This document shows positions 1 through 15,934 of a DNA stretch of 64,000 nt, piece after piece. Numbering within the stretch: position 1 is the stretch's first letter; every line of letters starts with the position of its first letter. The position numbers were made by a program, and so were the translations under genes. The stretch covers positions 88,898,762 to 88,962,761 of the forward strand of contig CM060694.1 of NCBI GenBank assembly GCA_030686995.1, given 5' to 3'. Source of the stretch: Artemisia argyi. Its lineage: Eukaryota; Streptophyta; Magnoliopsida; Asterales; Asteraceae. Below the pieces are notes generated by a model, which worked only from the letters and a program-made list of their open reading frames with translations, did not search any database and was not told the origin of the DNA.

Positions 1-60
1 AATTAACCTCTCAATTCATCCATTGCAAAGAATGTTACTTAACCTCTCAATTCATCAACG

Positions 61-480
61 TTACTGGAACTGTTTTGTGTTAACAAGAGCTCCAATAGAT
101 ATTATTTCTCCACAATCACCACCCAAAACACCTGCCAAATTACCCTCTCTCCTAAAAAACATTCGTTGATCCAATACGGTGCCAATTGGCCCGAACACAT
201 TTTTGTTGGTTTTAATTGTGAAACTAGCCAACCTATTTGATTCGGTGTACTCCACTACTTTCAGTTCTATAACACACTCGTCAGCATCGAAAGTGTGCTA
301 TAGATGGTCAGAGTGATCAGGAATAGTTACAATTAAGTCGGTGAGAGAAGTGAAGGGATACGGTTCATCTAACACAGCTCGAATACCGTATATCATAGGG
401 CCTCAAGCATAGGCTCTTAAACTGTTGAGTTGCGAAAAGTCTATCACCCAAGAGGTTATGTTAGCATCGGGATTTTCCAT
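61..480 (-). pseudogene. Degenerate reading frame with weak jacalin-like (beta-prism) resemblance
   Basis: Read from 480 down to 61, the minus strand stays in one frame for about 140 codons and is broken by only two in-frame stops (a TGA and a TAG) before its final stop. Late in the frame, FTIKTNKNVFGPIG followed about 20 residues on by a glycine-rich GVLGGDCGEIISIGALV recalls the last two strands of jacalin-related lectins (pattern F-x-T-N-x-G-x-Y-G-P-x-G, then G-x-x-G-x-x-A-I-G). That similarity is from memory and partial. The two stops and the missing N-terminal strands suggest a decayed fragment. It could instead be an exon of an unrelated gene continuing beyond the left edge. Confidence 0.3.
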
Positions 481-3440
481 TTCTTTTTTTGGGTAAAATG
501 GTTAATTCACCCCGGTAAAATGCATTACACCAAAAAACATTGAAGTACATAGGATGAGGGTGATATCCCTCACCTCAGTCCCTTAGGACACTTACAGACT
601 CGAATATAAGAATGACACACCATTCCTATAACTTACAATAAAATGAACCTACCAATATTGAGAAAAGTACATAAAAATTTGCAATACTACTCAAGAAAAG
701 CACTTGAGCCTTCTATATCAATATGGCGGTCCACCTTAACTTCCATGAAGAATCAACATAAAAAATCCAAGCGATCTTCAACATATAATCAGTTTGTAGT
801 AGCAACGAACACCACAAAAAACCTACACAAGCCCCATCCACCAAGTCTGATCATGCACATAAGATATCATTACGAACCAAACTTGTGTATACAATGGACT
901 TGTACATACAATAGGGTTACACCCTAACTTCCAAATTCTAAAATCGTCATAGAAGTCATAATCTCCAACAATGCAGCCAAAGATAGAAGACCAAAACAAT
1001 GATCCAAACAACTACAATGATCCCCATTGATACAAACAAGGACCAAACCAGCACTACAACCCAATCAAATACCTCATCTACTAAGTTTCAAACTGGTGAA
1101 ACTCAATCTAAGAATGAAACCCAATTTATCTTGATCAGTCATAGACGAAAATAGGGTTGGCTAACCCTAACATACAGCAAATAGAGCACCATCTATCACA
1201 AGACCAAATGATTTACCACAGAATAAACACAGTCCAAGAAAGATGATAATAAGGGTTTTGAATAAGACCCTTCAACTTAACTTACATCGCTGTCCAACCA
1301 GTAGCAGATTCTCATAAAAGTTTACAAGTTAAATATTGATTCAATCCACTATAAAGCACGAACAGCAAACAAATCCAACCTCAACAATCCAAGCTCCAAA
1401 TATGACCACGGCCAAAATAGCAGCAATCTAACATCAACAGCATAGAGATAGATCATATCAGTATCGAAAAAATAGGGTTAACAAAAACCCTAACGTCCCA
1501 ATAGAAGTCGACCATCAAAAAACAAACCACCCAACCAGCAGCAGTTCATCAACGATCAACCAAAAATAGGGATTTCCCAACCAAAAATATGACCATCTAA
1601 CCCTCAGGTCTGAGAAATTCCCTAGATCCATCAACATGACTTACACTCTCTCCAAAACCCACAAAACAATACATACATCTGATATAGAACAAACAGTCCA
1701 CGATCCAAACCCTAATAAGGGTTACATTCAGATGCACACCACATCGAAAATAGAATAAGAACGAAAACCTAAAAAAGGTTTCATTCACATTGAAGCACCA
1801 ACGAACCACCAGATCTAATAAAATAAACAAAACCCTAGAATTAGGGTTTCGTTTAGCCTTGAAGCACCAAAAGACGATTTAATGTAAAAACCAAAGGAGG
1901 TTTTATAGGCGTTCAATATACATGACAAAACCAATCAATAAATCGATCCTTATATATTTAAAATCAGTAAACCGACTTATGACTAAGCAGAATATAAGGA
2001 ACGATTTAAAACCCAAAAGTCGATTCCCAAAACCCTAAAGAAACGATTCACCAGAATGAGATGAAAAACGAATTGGAATGGTTAGGGTTTCAACAGCACG
2101 CCACCTAAGAAGAAAAAACAGTCCTAAACACGATTGCATACCATGTAATGGTAGAGAGGCGGATTTAGGAGATGTTTTGGCCGGAACTTTTGATAGGTGG
2201 CGGCAGGAAATCTCCTAAGGGAGAGAGAGAAAATTGGATTTTCCATTTCCCTGTCACCAAGTTTGTAAACCTCATTAGATTCATCTGCGTTTGTTTTTTT
2301 TGTGCAGATAACACTTCATCTCCCATTGGTTTGACTGTGTGAGTGTTGATAAAAAGAGAGACAAGACTGTGTGGGTGTTGATAAACGGAGAGACAAGTTG
2401 TAGAGAGGCAAGTTGATAAAAAGAGAGACAAGCGAGAGAAATTTTGCGGGAAATGTGAGAGGTGAAATTAGCGGGAAATGAAAATTGGGTAAAGCGGGGA
2501 ATGAAAAATACACATTTATAAAGTTAGTATATGTCAACTTGGGTCAACAATTGACTCTGTTGAAAGACTATAAAGGTCACATGGTCTCATTTAACCTTAT
2601 TTTTGTAACAACATTATTTGATATCTCTTTTATATGTTAATGTAATCTTTTCTAATTCGTCATCAAATTGACTTAGTGGACACCATGCCGCAACGCCACG
2701 GCTCAAGCTATCCAAAACCTTGATTTAGACCGATTTAATCTTTTGTTTTTCACATTTTACACTCTTGTATAGCAGCGGTTCCCAAACAAATACGAGTATA
2801 TATTTTTGGGATTAAAGGAAGGATTATTCTATATTAATTAGTAAAGTAGTGATCCATTACAAAGTGATAATATATTAAAAATGATAGAAAGCTACTCACA
2901 ATGTGACATGTGTCCCACTAAATTTATCCTCCTCCCTCCATTTTTCTTATAATTTTCAGTCAAGGGCATTTAAGTCATTTGCATTTTTTAATTTCACCTT
3001 GAACTTCAAACGCACATAACTCTCAAACGACAAACTTTTACGAAAAACCGATTTCACTATAATTTTTAAAATTTAATTATATTTAATTTGATATATACAT
3101 TTTTGTATATAATTCGCAACTTTTTTTGTTTTGGATTTTAAGTGGGTTATGATTTTCTTGATATTTTTTGCATATTCGACCTTATTTTTGTCTAACTTAA
3201 AGGTTGAATTACCCAAAATTTAAAACATGAAAGTTGTAGATTGTTGTTCGTTGTTTACCCAAATATTTGAATCACTCAATTTCGATATCATATGAGTGAG
3301 ATTCGCATTTTAAAAATGATGTTTTAAATATATCTAGTACACACAAGGTGTTTGATAAAATGCTTAATAGAGATTTTCTTTATAAAAGTACATTTAAATG
3401 AACTAATTGGTGTACCACAATATATTTTTAGTTATTTACT
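481..3440. other. Intergenic, no gene recognised
   Basis: No reading frame here has recognisable protein content. Between about 1140 and 1860 the sequence repeatedly places an AGGGTT-type word next to its complement AACCCT (near 1150, 1250, 1480, 1700 and 1845), which resembles plant telo-box motifs. A stretch near 2330-2440 repeats GAGAGACAAG with GTTGATAAA. From 2880 on it is AT-rich. Confidence 0.5.
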
Positions 3441-3469
3441 CATTGTGTATAAGCAAATTAATGAAAAAA

Positions 3470-4140
3470 GTATTGATGAACAACGTGATCTAACTGATGA
3501 ACAACGTGATTTTATTTTTTGAAAACTGATGAACAACATGATTCTTTAAAAAAAAAACTGATGAACAACGTGTTTTTTATTTTTAGAAAACCGATGAACT
3601 AATGAACAATGCGATTTTTTTTAGAAAACTGATGAACAAAACTGACTGATGAACTCTAACTGGTGTACAAGACTAACTGATGAACTCTAACTGGTGAACT
3701 AATGAACAACGCGCTTTGTTTTAGAAATCTGATGAACTGATAAATAACGTGAGTTTTTTTGAAAACTGATGAACATTGTGATATAACTGATAAACAACAT
3801 TAAATAAAATAATGATGAACAACACTTTTTATTGATGAACAATGTTTTCTTAAGATCTAACTGATGAACATTATGATATATTTTTTTTACAAAACTGATG
3901 AACTGACGAACATTATGATATGTTTTTTTACAAAACCGATGAATTGATTAACATTATGATTTATTTTTAGAAAACTGATGAATTGATGAACAACGTGATT
4001 TTTTGTTAAAAGAAAACTAATGCAAGATTAATTGATGAACAAAACTAACTAATGAATAAGATTAATGATGAACAAGGCTAATTAACAAAGCTAATTGATG
4101 AACAATATTAACTAATGAACAAAAAATTTATGATAAACAC
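3470..4140 (+). repeat. Degenerate minisatellite, unit about CTGATGAACAACGTGATTTT
   Basis: A word such as AACTGATGAACAACGTGATT recurs roughly 30 times with T-run spacers of variable length. Variants include TGATGAACATTATGAT and AACTAATGAACAA. Units are 12-30 bp and imperfect, so this is an old, diverged array. The same word returns at 6720-7060. No coding potential. Confidence 0.75.
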
Positions 4141-4189
4141 TAATGAACATTGTTTTGGTTAGTGACATCATGGACCAGTGTGTAGTATC

Positions 4190-4910
4190 TAGGGGTGAGC
4201 AAACAAAACTGAAACCCAACCGAAAACTGAAAAAACCGAACCGAAAAAACCGACCGAAACTAAAAACCGACGGTTCGGTTTTTAATTTTTCAAAAACCGA
4301 AATATACGGTTTGGTTTCGGTTTTCGTCCAAAAACCGAACCGCAAAAACCGAGCCGAACCTATTTTATTATATAATAATATATAATTAATATAATATGAA
4401 TAAATAACTAAATAAATCAAATTTATAAACTTTGTATCAAAAAAAATTATAAACTCATATTCATTTTGTGGGTAGATTTATAAAATATTTATCATAACGT
4501 TTATGTTTATATGCGTGTTTGTCGTGTGTCGTGTGTTTACTTGAGAATATATCAATAAATATATAACGATGATCATACTATGTGTATGTTCACTTGCATG
4601 TGTGTGTGTCTCATCTATACGTGTAATTATAGAACTATGCAATAAACATTATTATGCTTACATTGACAAGAAAAAAGTAAATAAGAATAACCAATTTTCT
4701 ATGTAATACAAGTTTTTTGGTATAAATTTGCCATGCCCAAATATAAACGGTTAGAAACCGAAAAACCGAACCAAAACCGATGATAAACCGAAAAAATCGA
4801 ACCGCCAAAAACCGAACGGTTTCGGTTTTGGGTTTTATAAAAACCGAAATATTCGGTTCGGTTTCGGTTTTAGCCAAAAACCGACCCAAACCGAACCGTG
4901 CACACCCCTA
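4190..4910. mobile_element. Non-autonomous hAT-like element (MITE), 721 bp
   Basis: The element begins TAGGGGTG and ends CACCCCTA, and is flanked by a perfect 8-bp direct repeat GTAGTATC (4182-4189 and 4911-4918). Eight-base duplications and TAGGGGTG-type ends are typical of plant hAT elements. Both arms are made of CCGAACC/AAAACCGA words in opposite orientation (about 4200-4360 and 4745-4900), so the element can fold on itself. The centre is AT-rich with no transposase. Confidence 0.8.
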
Positions 4911-5129
4911 GTAGTATCAATTGTTTGTAACTTTTTTTAAGCTGTAATTTCCTAATCTTAATCATACATATGCAAAAACAAAACAAAATTTATTTATATA
5001 TACAACTCACCTTTCAAGTCAAGACATACATGAATAATATCGACAAATCAATAGTTTAAATAGTAAAACTAGCAACGTGTAAAGAATCACATTTCCAGTT
5101 GTAATAGTTACATACAAAATTAGCATTAA

Positions 5130-5165
5130 CTAGTTTGGTACCCGCGCGTTGCTGCGGGAATGTTG
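5130..5165 (-). mobile_element. Helitron-like 3' terminus on the minus strand
   Basis: On the minus strand the sequence reads CCCGC, a short loop, GCGGG, then TACCAAA and CTAG followed by T. A GC-rich hairpin about 10 bases before a terminal CTRR, with insertion before a T, is the hallmark of plant Helitron 3' ends. The element body would lie to the right (5165 onward). No 5' TC end or Rep/helicase coding sequence was found, so this is at most a non-autonomous copy. Confidence 0.5.
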
Positions 5166-5589
5166 TGTTTAATCTAAACTCGAAACGAAACGGTCAATTT
5201 TTTTTTAAGGACTAACTATGCAAAAGATCAATAACCGCGAGTACTATTTTTATAAATAATTTCTGAAAATAGTATAGTTTTTTACATAAAATCCCCTAAA
5301 GTTATCGGAATTTTGCAAAGTTAGTCGTTAAGGACTAACTGTGTAATTTATCGCTAATGCAGGGACTGTTTTTTAAATTTGGTAAGGAAGTCTGTACTAT
5401 AGATAACACTATGTCCCTGAAATTATTGGGTCGTTGCAAATTTAATCCATAATTGTTAGGTATCGACCGTTAAGGACTAACTTTGCAATTGATCTATAAC
5501 GTCAGGGGCTAAAAGTGTCAAAAAAGAGTGTTACTGTAGAAACAACTGTAACAGCTACAGTGTTTGCTACAATAACCTCTTATCCTTTA

Positions 5590-5596
<7 letters not shown>

Positions 5597-5662
<66 letters not shown>
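5597..5662. repeat. (TA)n microsatellite
   Basis: An uninterrupted alternating TA run of about 33 units. The Tyr-Ile repeat protein that can be read through it is an artefact. Confidence 0.95.
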
Positions 5663-9427
<3,765 letters not shown>

Positions 9428-9807
9428 GACTGGTTACTAAACCAATGTCGAAGTATTGATTAGTTGGCTAAAATTGGTTGCGAAAGTATAAAAAAGAAAC
9501 CAAAGTGTTGTATGTTTTGGCTCATTTTGACGACCCTGTGAAATATAATTATACTATAAATGTTAATATGTCGGGTAGCCCGATACTGAAACTTGTGCTA
9601 TCAATGTTTGTTATTCTTTCTCTTCTTATTACTGTGTTCAATTTTTATGATTTAGATTAGTCGTGTCCTTGTGTTTTGAGTTTCGATTGAACGATCTTCC
9701 ACTGGTATTCGTTTACTTGATAATCCAAGTTCCAATTAATTTTTCAGTGTCTTATCTTTTGATTAGTTGACTTCCAATTCAAGTTTATAAAATAAATAAA
9801 TAAATAA

Positions 9808-9811
<4 letters not shown>

Positions 9812-9862
<51 letters not shown>
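9812..9862. repeat. (TA)n microsatellite, target site of the next element
   Basis: An alternating TA run preceded by (AAAT)n. The left end of the inverted-repeat element at 9864 abuts it, so that element probably inserted into the microsatellite or its edge. Confidence 0.9.
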
Positions 9863-9863
<1 letters not shown>

Positions 9864-9864
<1 letters not shown>

Positions 9865-10526
9865 AGTTAATGTCATTTTCCGTCCCTGTGGTTTGCCGTT
9901 TCAATCACGTTTAGTCCCTGCATTTAAATTTCTTCAGATTTGGTCCCCGTGGTTTATTTTTGTCATTTGACAAAAAAAAATCGAAAAAAAGGGCTGCATA
10001 TTTGTTGAAGTGCTAATCTTGCCCTCTGAATTGGAAAAAAATTCTAAAAAAAAAATTTAATAATTTTTTTTTTAATTCAAAAAAAAATTTAATTAAATTT
10101 TTAATTAAAAAAATTCGAAAAAATTATTGAAAAATTCGAAAAATATTACAAAATTCTTGAAAAATTCGAAAAAAATTCTAAAAAAAATTTATTAAAAACA
10201 ATTAATTAAAATTTTTATTAAAAATTCTAAAAAAATTAATAAAAATTTTAATAAAAATCTTTCTAGAATGTTTTTTGAATTTTTAGAATGTTTTTTGAAT
10301 TTTTAGAATGTTTTTCGAATTTTTTCGAATTTTTAAAGAAAAAATTTATCAGATATTTTTTTTTTTCAAAATTTTTTTTTGGAATAAAAAATTTTCGTTA
10401 AAAAAATTTTTTTTTAGAATGTTTTTCGAATTTTTTAGAAAAATTTTTTTTTGAAAATTTTTTAAGAAAATTTTTTTTGAAATTTTTTATTAAATTTTTT
10501 TTTAATCATGATTGGTCCCTGTGGTT

Positions 10527-10577
<51 letters not shown>

Positions 10578-10745
10578 CTAAGGGTGTTTTTGTCTTTTTG
10601 CATATATTTAACGGTCAACTAACGGTCAAGGGACCAAACCCGTATGGGTTTGTAAACCACGGGGATCAAATCCAAAGAAATTTAACGGCAGGGACTAAAC
10701 GTGATTGAAACGGCAAACCACAGGGACGAAAAATGACATTAACTC
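9864..10745. mobile_element. Foldback/long-TIR element, 882 bp, MULE-like
   Basis: The left end begins GAGTTAATGTCATTTTCCGT and the right end is its near-perfect inverted copy, ending ATGACATTAACTC. The arms match over about 90 bp (words GTCCCTGTGGTTTGCC and CACGTTTAGTCCCTGC). Flanks TATATATAA (9855-9863) and TATATAAAA (10746-10754) agree at 8 of 9 bases, fitting a 9-bp Mutator-type duplication, although AT-rich flanks make chance agreement easy. The interior is AAAATTTTT-rich and contains a second (TA)n run (10531-10576). No coding sequence. Confidence 0.7.
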
Positions 10746-11392
10746 TATATAAAATAAAAATCCGGACCAGACCAGTTTAAACCAAACCGTCTAGTTATCA
10801 GTTTGGATTTTCACCAATTCCGGCTTGAGTTTCAGTCCAAAGCGGTTCTGTCTGGTTTGTTGACCGCGTTCAGGCCTACCAGAATGACATGCATTTTCAA
10901 CATTCATGTTATTCACAGAAAATTATTAGTAAAAAAAGGATGTCTTCTTGTAAATATCAGATAAGAATGCTTCAAGACCAAGTGAGGTGTGAAGATTTTG
11001 ATTTCCGTGATGACCACTATAACTAAACTTGTCGTTCACTTTGCTGTATGTGGTAGATTGATATAGAAACAATGTGTCGATGTCATTAGTTCCTTAAAAA
11101 TGGCAACTGACATACAACCTTTCAAAATGAAAATTAAGGAGCATATAAACAAGGAAAGAGAGTTCTTATTCATGACTTGCTTCAAAACATCAAGGTACAA
11201 AAAGTTGATCCTTCAACAACTTAAGCAAATTATATCAAGCAGAACCACTACAAGTTGATGCATACAAAATTCTAATATGCATCACTGCTACACCAAACAG
11301 GATCGAGAAAGACATACAGTTTGGGGTCCCAATCAGAAGCTTAAACTCATACAGACAACACCGAGAAGTTTCATAGCAACGATTGTCATCTC
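10746..11392. other. Intergenic, 3' flank of the ENOD93-like gene
   Basis: No gene recognised. It would include the 3' untranslated region and polyadenylation area of the minus-strand gene ending at 11393. CCGGTT-type words near 10765-10870 suggest a short repeat remnant. Confidence 0.4.
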
Positions 11393-14300
11393 TTAAGAAG
11401 GTTTGTTATAAAGTTCACGAGTGTTTTTCCTTGCACACTCCAAGATAGTTTTGTCAGCAGTGATAAAGTATGCAGCAATTGATGCTGTTTGAACAACGGA
11501 AAAAGAAAATTTGCAATTAGAAATTGCTAACTGGTAGATACTCATTTGGATAAAGCAAGAATTCAGTTTTGAGTATTGGTATTTAAAACTACGACAATAA
11601 ACCAAAGATAAATAAACTAAACAGAGAAAGTTTGGAATGTACCAGCAGATATGATGAGCGCCTGAGCAGTATAATTCAAGTTTGACTTTGCCCAAGGAAT
11701 CGTCCGAACAGCAACTAACTGAAAACCAGAGAATTACAAATATTATGAACAGGATTAGTAAAATACTAAATTGGTAATCAGTATTGACAAAAACAAGAAA
11801 GAACAAGAGAACTCATTAAGAATTTTTACTAGTCAAAATGGCTGTAACAACCACGTTTAGTATGCCACGAGGATTAAGATAAAGTGTTCTTAGTTATTAG
11901 CAGTGAAACAGTGTACAACAATCATAATATTTACTTATTTCAATAATCTGCATCTTTATTACGAAAGCAGATAAATTGCAATACAAAAATTATATACATG
12001 TTGTGACCTCAATGTTTCTTACAAAGATATGAAGAAAGAAGATAATGATTGGAATATAGATGATCTCGTGAAAGGGGTACTAGAAGCGGAAAAGAATTCT
12101 ATTGACTTTCTTGGATGAAAGTCCAGTTCTTACCTTAGTAAGATAATCAACAAGCTTTAACCACTCAGGGGTGGCCTAGTTGCAAAAGACTTATGACTAT
12201 GATCACTAAAATGTGAGAGGTCTCAAATTTAATTCATGCTTAGTGCAAACAACACTGAAGTCTCCTGAAGTGACTATCATCACTAAAATGTGAGAGGTCT
12301 CAAGTTCAATTCATGCTTGGTGCAAACAACCCTAAAGTGGCCAATCCAACCTCCTCAAAAGGGAGGGCTTTACCCAGTTAGAGTTTGTGGTGGTGGGTTC
12401 AAACCCCGTGGATTAGTCGACAGAAAGGTCGGAACTCCAAAAAACGATAATCAAGAACCCAAGATTAAAGACATCCCACACCTCGTAAACCTTTATCTAG
12501 AGTGGACAGCACTGTCACACTTGGAAGTTCTTTCACTGAGTGAAGATCCTTCAAAGAAAATACAAAATGATCTTAAGTGTGTAAAGTGGTGCTTAGATCA
12601 CTTAGGGCTTCTTACTCTTAATCTTCATGATCAGATACGCAGTTAAGCGTTGATAATTCATCTGCCTGCTAATTCCAGAAGAGTAGGTATTCTCAAGGGT
12701 AAGGTTGCTAAAGCTATGCTTTAGGCCTCCAATTTTCCAAGGCCTCGTATATATATAGATAGTCGGTCACATTTTTACATGCTTATCATTAGGTTCTCGA
12801 ATTTTTTAGGCCCCTTTTTGCTATGTTAAAACTACTAGAGATTTCGGGCGTCATTGTTAAGCCTATTTTGTAAGGATCAACATTATCGTCAATGTAGAAA
12901 CTTCTAAAAGATATTTGATGTAAAAACTGTTTTTACAAAGATGTTTATCAAAAAGGCCCCATTTTAACAATTTGCTTTAGGCCTCAAATGAATGCATTAT
13001 ATTCCAGGTCGTTAACTAGATGTGGATGGTTATGCTATTGGTTTAATTTGTGCAATAGGAAGCTGCATTAGAGACTCAGCAGGTTTTATTGTTTTAGCAT
13101 TCTCATGCAACTTTGGTCAAGGCGATGCTGAGGCGAAACCCTTGCTCCAGGGCTCCTCTTAGCTAATCAGTTTGGCATTACACTTCGCAGATATATATTG
13201 AATCTTGAAGCCAGCTATCTAATTCCTTTACTTATAGCTCCAGATAGCATGCATAACCTTTCAATTATAAAAAGGCATTGCGGTTCTTACTATTTCCTTC
13301 ACAGACTGAAAGATTCGTTAGAAAGTAGGTATCTCGCTAGTGTAAAAATGTGACTTTCACTGTTTGCTTCTGTTTAGACCTTTAAATGGAAAAAGTTTTT
13401 ATTTTATAGAATATAGGGGAAAGCTGGAATTGTGTAGATGCTAATAAGGCATTCAGCACTATATCGATTCTCATTCTCTCGTCTATGAAAAGGGACCTAA
13501 GAGGTGGCTTCTCGGGTCACTTGGTCTTTCCAGTACCTCTCGAACACTTTACTGATTTAAGAGTAAGGGATAGGCTCTGCGCGTGTTTCCAAATGGCAAT
13601 TGATAAAGGAAAGGGTAATACACTTTCTGTATCTCACTTTCTGTATCTTAGATTAAAGGTTTGAGGGTGAGACGTCAGAGTCCAGACCCCATTGACAAAG
13701 AGGCCAAGAATAATGTATTGACTGGGACAGAAGGAGAGGCAGATTATTTCGACAGCTAAAGCAAGGAGAAAGAAATCTCGGTAAATATAGGCCCCAAGGC
13801 TTCAAGATATAACCCTAAATTGAGCAAGTACGAAGAATACATTTATAACCCTTGTCGGATCAAGTGGTTAACACCCTTGCCTCTGGAGACAGAGGTCAAG
13901 GGTTTGATCCTCACCCCTTGCAAGGCTGGAGGTCCTTTTCTACCTTTGGTAGAACCGGAAGCAGCCTCTCTACCTTAGGTAGGGGTAAGGCTGTCTACGT
14001 CTCAACCTCCTCCATACACCGTGGAAGATGGTATTGGGACCCATAACCCGTGGAAGACGGTATTGGGAGTTACTTTACTTTACTTTACTTTTACTAATGA
14101 TTACGTCAAACGACTAAATACAAATAAATGAATCGTTTAGCTACCAGTCAAATGCCAAAAATACCCTTCCATCATGAGTGCATGACTAATTTAACTTCTA
14201 CTTTCAAAAGTGAAGAAAATCTTGTGCACAAGATGAATATAATCGGTGACTTATAAAGTATGACTCAAGGGTAACTTGGTTCAGTAAAAAGGATGACAAT

Positions 14301-15934
14301 GCAATTAACTTCGGGCATTCTACCATTTAAATTGTTGCTACTTTTTCTTGAATATAGAGTAACCTTCTATGTGATAACACGTTATCTGCTAGTTAACCTA
14401 ATTTATATGAATTCAGAATTCATTCAGTTTCGCTGTGACTTCAACCTATCTGCTTCAGTTCTGAGGGAGTTATAGAATTATATTTAGAACCTTCTTAAGT
14501 TAATGGTCCCATAAAGAAATGACAGTTTCTTATCCATCAAAGATAAATCAGACTTCCCTTCTTGTGGTTTGTGTATCTTTAGAATATAAACAAGGTATGT
14601 GATTAACTACAGTTCCACTTATCTGATAAGCCACCAAAATAAGCAGCAAAAACTTAATTAGAAGCATGAAAAACTACTGACCGTAGGGACTGCACTGACA
14701 ACAGCTGCAACGGCAGCTGACTTGACTCCTGCACGAACCCCCTCTGCAAATTATGTAACTTGTGGTCAAAACTCAAAATCATATAAAATATGCAGGGGCA
14801 CGAATCACAATAAGAAGATTGACATTTACGTACAAAGACTAACGTCTTGGTTCTTGCATTATTTCTAGAAAGGCTATATAGTACTCTATCACAACATTTA
14901 CATAATCAAAGTTTGAAAACATAAACACCCATATAATTATGACTTGAACAGTGGTAATAAATTCTTTGAGAATAGGTCAGCAAAAGGTAACAGAGCAGAC
15001 CCTAAACATATTAACAAACTTTTCTATGTCAAATGACAGCATTCCTAGTTTCCTACTATAAACTCGTGATACAATTAACATCTACACAAATATCATTTAG
15101 TATCAATACACAATTGTTGCATTCTATTTCAAAGCTTCATGACTTCCATTTACCTTTTGTCTAACTTTAACTCATTGATGGGAAGGTCAAGTTGATTAGC
15201 ACATGTAGGAATTTATCTTTTTGCCATTAACGGACATCAAGAATCCTGGTTACGTGTTAATGTCTAAACAAAAGTTTCACTCAGCGCACTTTTCTGCTTA
15301 TCTTATCTACTTTTTGCTTTAGTCAAAAACCTTCATTTTGATAATAGACCCGGGCACTGTTAGAAATTGGGATTAGGCCGTTAGGGTGATGATAATCTCG
15401 GATATTTTCATGAATCGTGTAAGTTCACTTTCCGTATAAAGTATTTCGACCCTATTGGTGCCTGGGTATCATGAAATTGTTATCATTTCGGTATGGCCCC
15501 CCTGACCCCCACATCTTTGTCCGGGCGAAAACATATTAGCTCAACGAGTGTGCACTCCACACTTCCCTAACTCGTATCCGAGCTTAACATGAAATTCCAC
15601 TGGTCTCTAGTAAATCGCAATTACCTAAAATAGTTGATGACACTAAAATCACCAACAGGCACTAATCTTAGGAATACAATAGACGTTTCTAACTCTAGTG
15701 TGACTTGTGGGCAGACTTTAGTACATTATTTGATACACAAGTTAGGCTATTCATCGTTCCAGAAAATCGAAACACGCGCAATATAATAAGAAAATATTGA
15801 AATTTGAGACCTTGAGTACACATTTGTGATCTGAGGTACTTAAGATCTTCCTCAGGTGACTGAATCACAAAATTATTATTATTCCTTCTTTGATGATTGA
15901 CCCATGCATCTTTCATATCCTTTGGTATTCCCAT
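11393..15934 (-). CDS. ENOD93-like: Early nodulin 93 (ENOD93)-like protein, 4 exons, 117 aa
   Basis: Exons on the minus strand are 15934-15811, 14743-14682, 11718-11643 and 11484-11393. All three introns are GT-AG and the phases join cleanly to a TAA stop, giving 117 residues. The protein starts MGIPKDMKDAWVNHQRRN. It then has an alanine-rich hydrophobic segment (about 47-66, GVKSAAVAAVVSAVPT), the family-typical RTIPWAKSNLNYTAQALIIS block (about 67-86), a second hydrophobic segment, and ITADKTILECARKN near the end. ENOD93 proteins are short, two-helix membrane proteins found well beyond legumes; more recent work links the family to mitochondrial respiratory complexes. Intron 2 is 2,963 bp and holds SINEs and a retroelement relic. 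The gene looks intact. The paralogue identity is uncertain. Confidence 0.88.
12163..12462 (+). mobile_element. SINE-like, tRNA-derived sequence with a partial duplication
   Basis: A 57-bp segment (ATCACTAAAATGTGAGAGGT and following bases) occurs at about 12199-12255 and again at 12275-12330. It contains a polymerase III box-B-like word (GTCTCAAGTTCAATTC). A second one, GTGGGTTCAAACCCC, lies near 12394. GGTGGCCTAGTTG near 12170 resembles a box A. It sits inside intron 2 of the ENOD93-like gene, in the opposite orientation. No tail or target duplication was delimited. Confidence 0.45.
13016..13320 (+). pseudogene. RNase H-like (RVT_3) domain fragment of a LINE-type retroelement
   Basis: The plus strand reads LDVDGYAIGLICAIGSCIRD followed by SAGFIVLAFSCNFGQGDAEA, then, after a one-base frame shift near 13155, GLLLANQFGITL. 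This matches the plant RVT_3 RNase H pattern: a V-D-G start, G-x-I-R-D-x-x-G, A-F, then E-A followed by L-x-x-G-L-x-L-A-x-x-x-G. The catalytic first Asp is present. Only about 100 codons remain, without reverse transcriptase, so it is a relic lying in intron 2 of the ENOD93-like gene. Confidence 0.65.
13846..14096 (+). mobile_element. tRNA-derived SINE
   Basis: The 5' part has a box-A-like GATCAAGTGGTTAACACC and, about 35 bases on, a box-B-like AAGGGTTTGATCC. An unrelated body follows (GCCTCTCTACCTTAGGTAGG, GGTAAGGCTGTCTACGTCTC, two GTGGAAGA(T/C)GGTATTGGGA copies). It ends in a (TTACT)n-like tail at about 14070-14096. The layout and the GGTAGGGGTAAGGCTG word are typical of plant SINEs. It lies in intron 2 of the ENOD93-like gene. 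Confidence 0.7.

Noticed and set aside
643..1011. Overlapping frames of 60-95 codons on both strands
   Set aside because: No recognisable composition or family; overlapping opposite frames without supporting signals.
2165..2537. Minus-strand frames of 70-90 codons
   Set aside because: Low-complexity Ser/Leu/His composition from GAGAGACAAGTTGATAAA repeats; no domain, promoter or splice sites.
4112..4889. Lys/Pro/Asn-rich frames in both directions
   Set aside because: They translate CCGAACC words of the hAT-like MITE arms.
13852..14046. Functional tRNA gene suggested by pol III box-like words
   Set aside because: The two boxes fit, but no cloverleaf or anticodon arm can be folded; body and tail fit a SINE.
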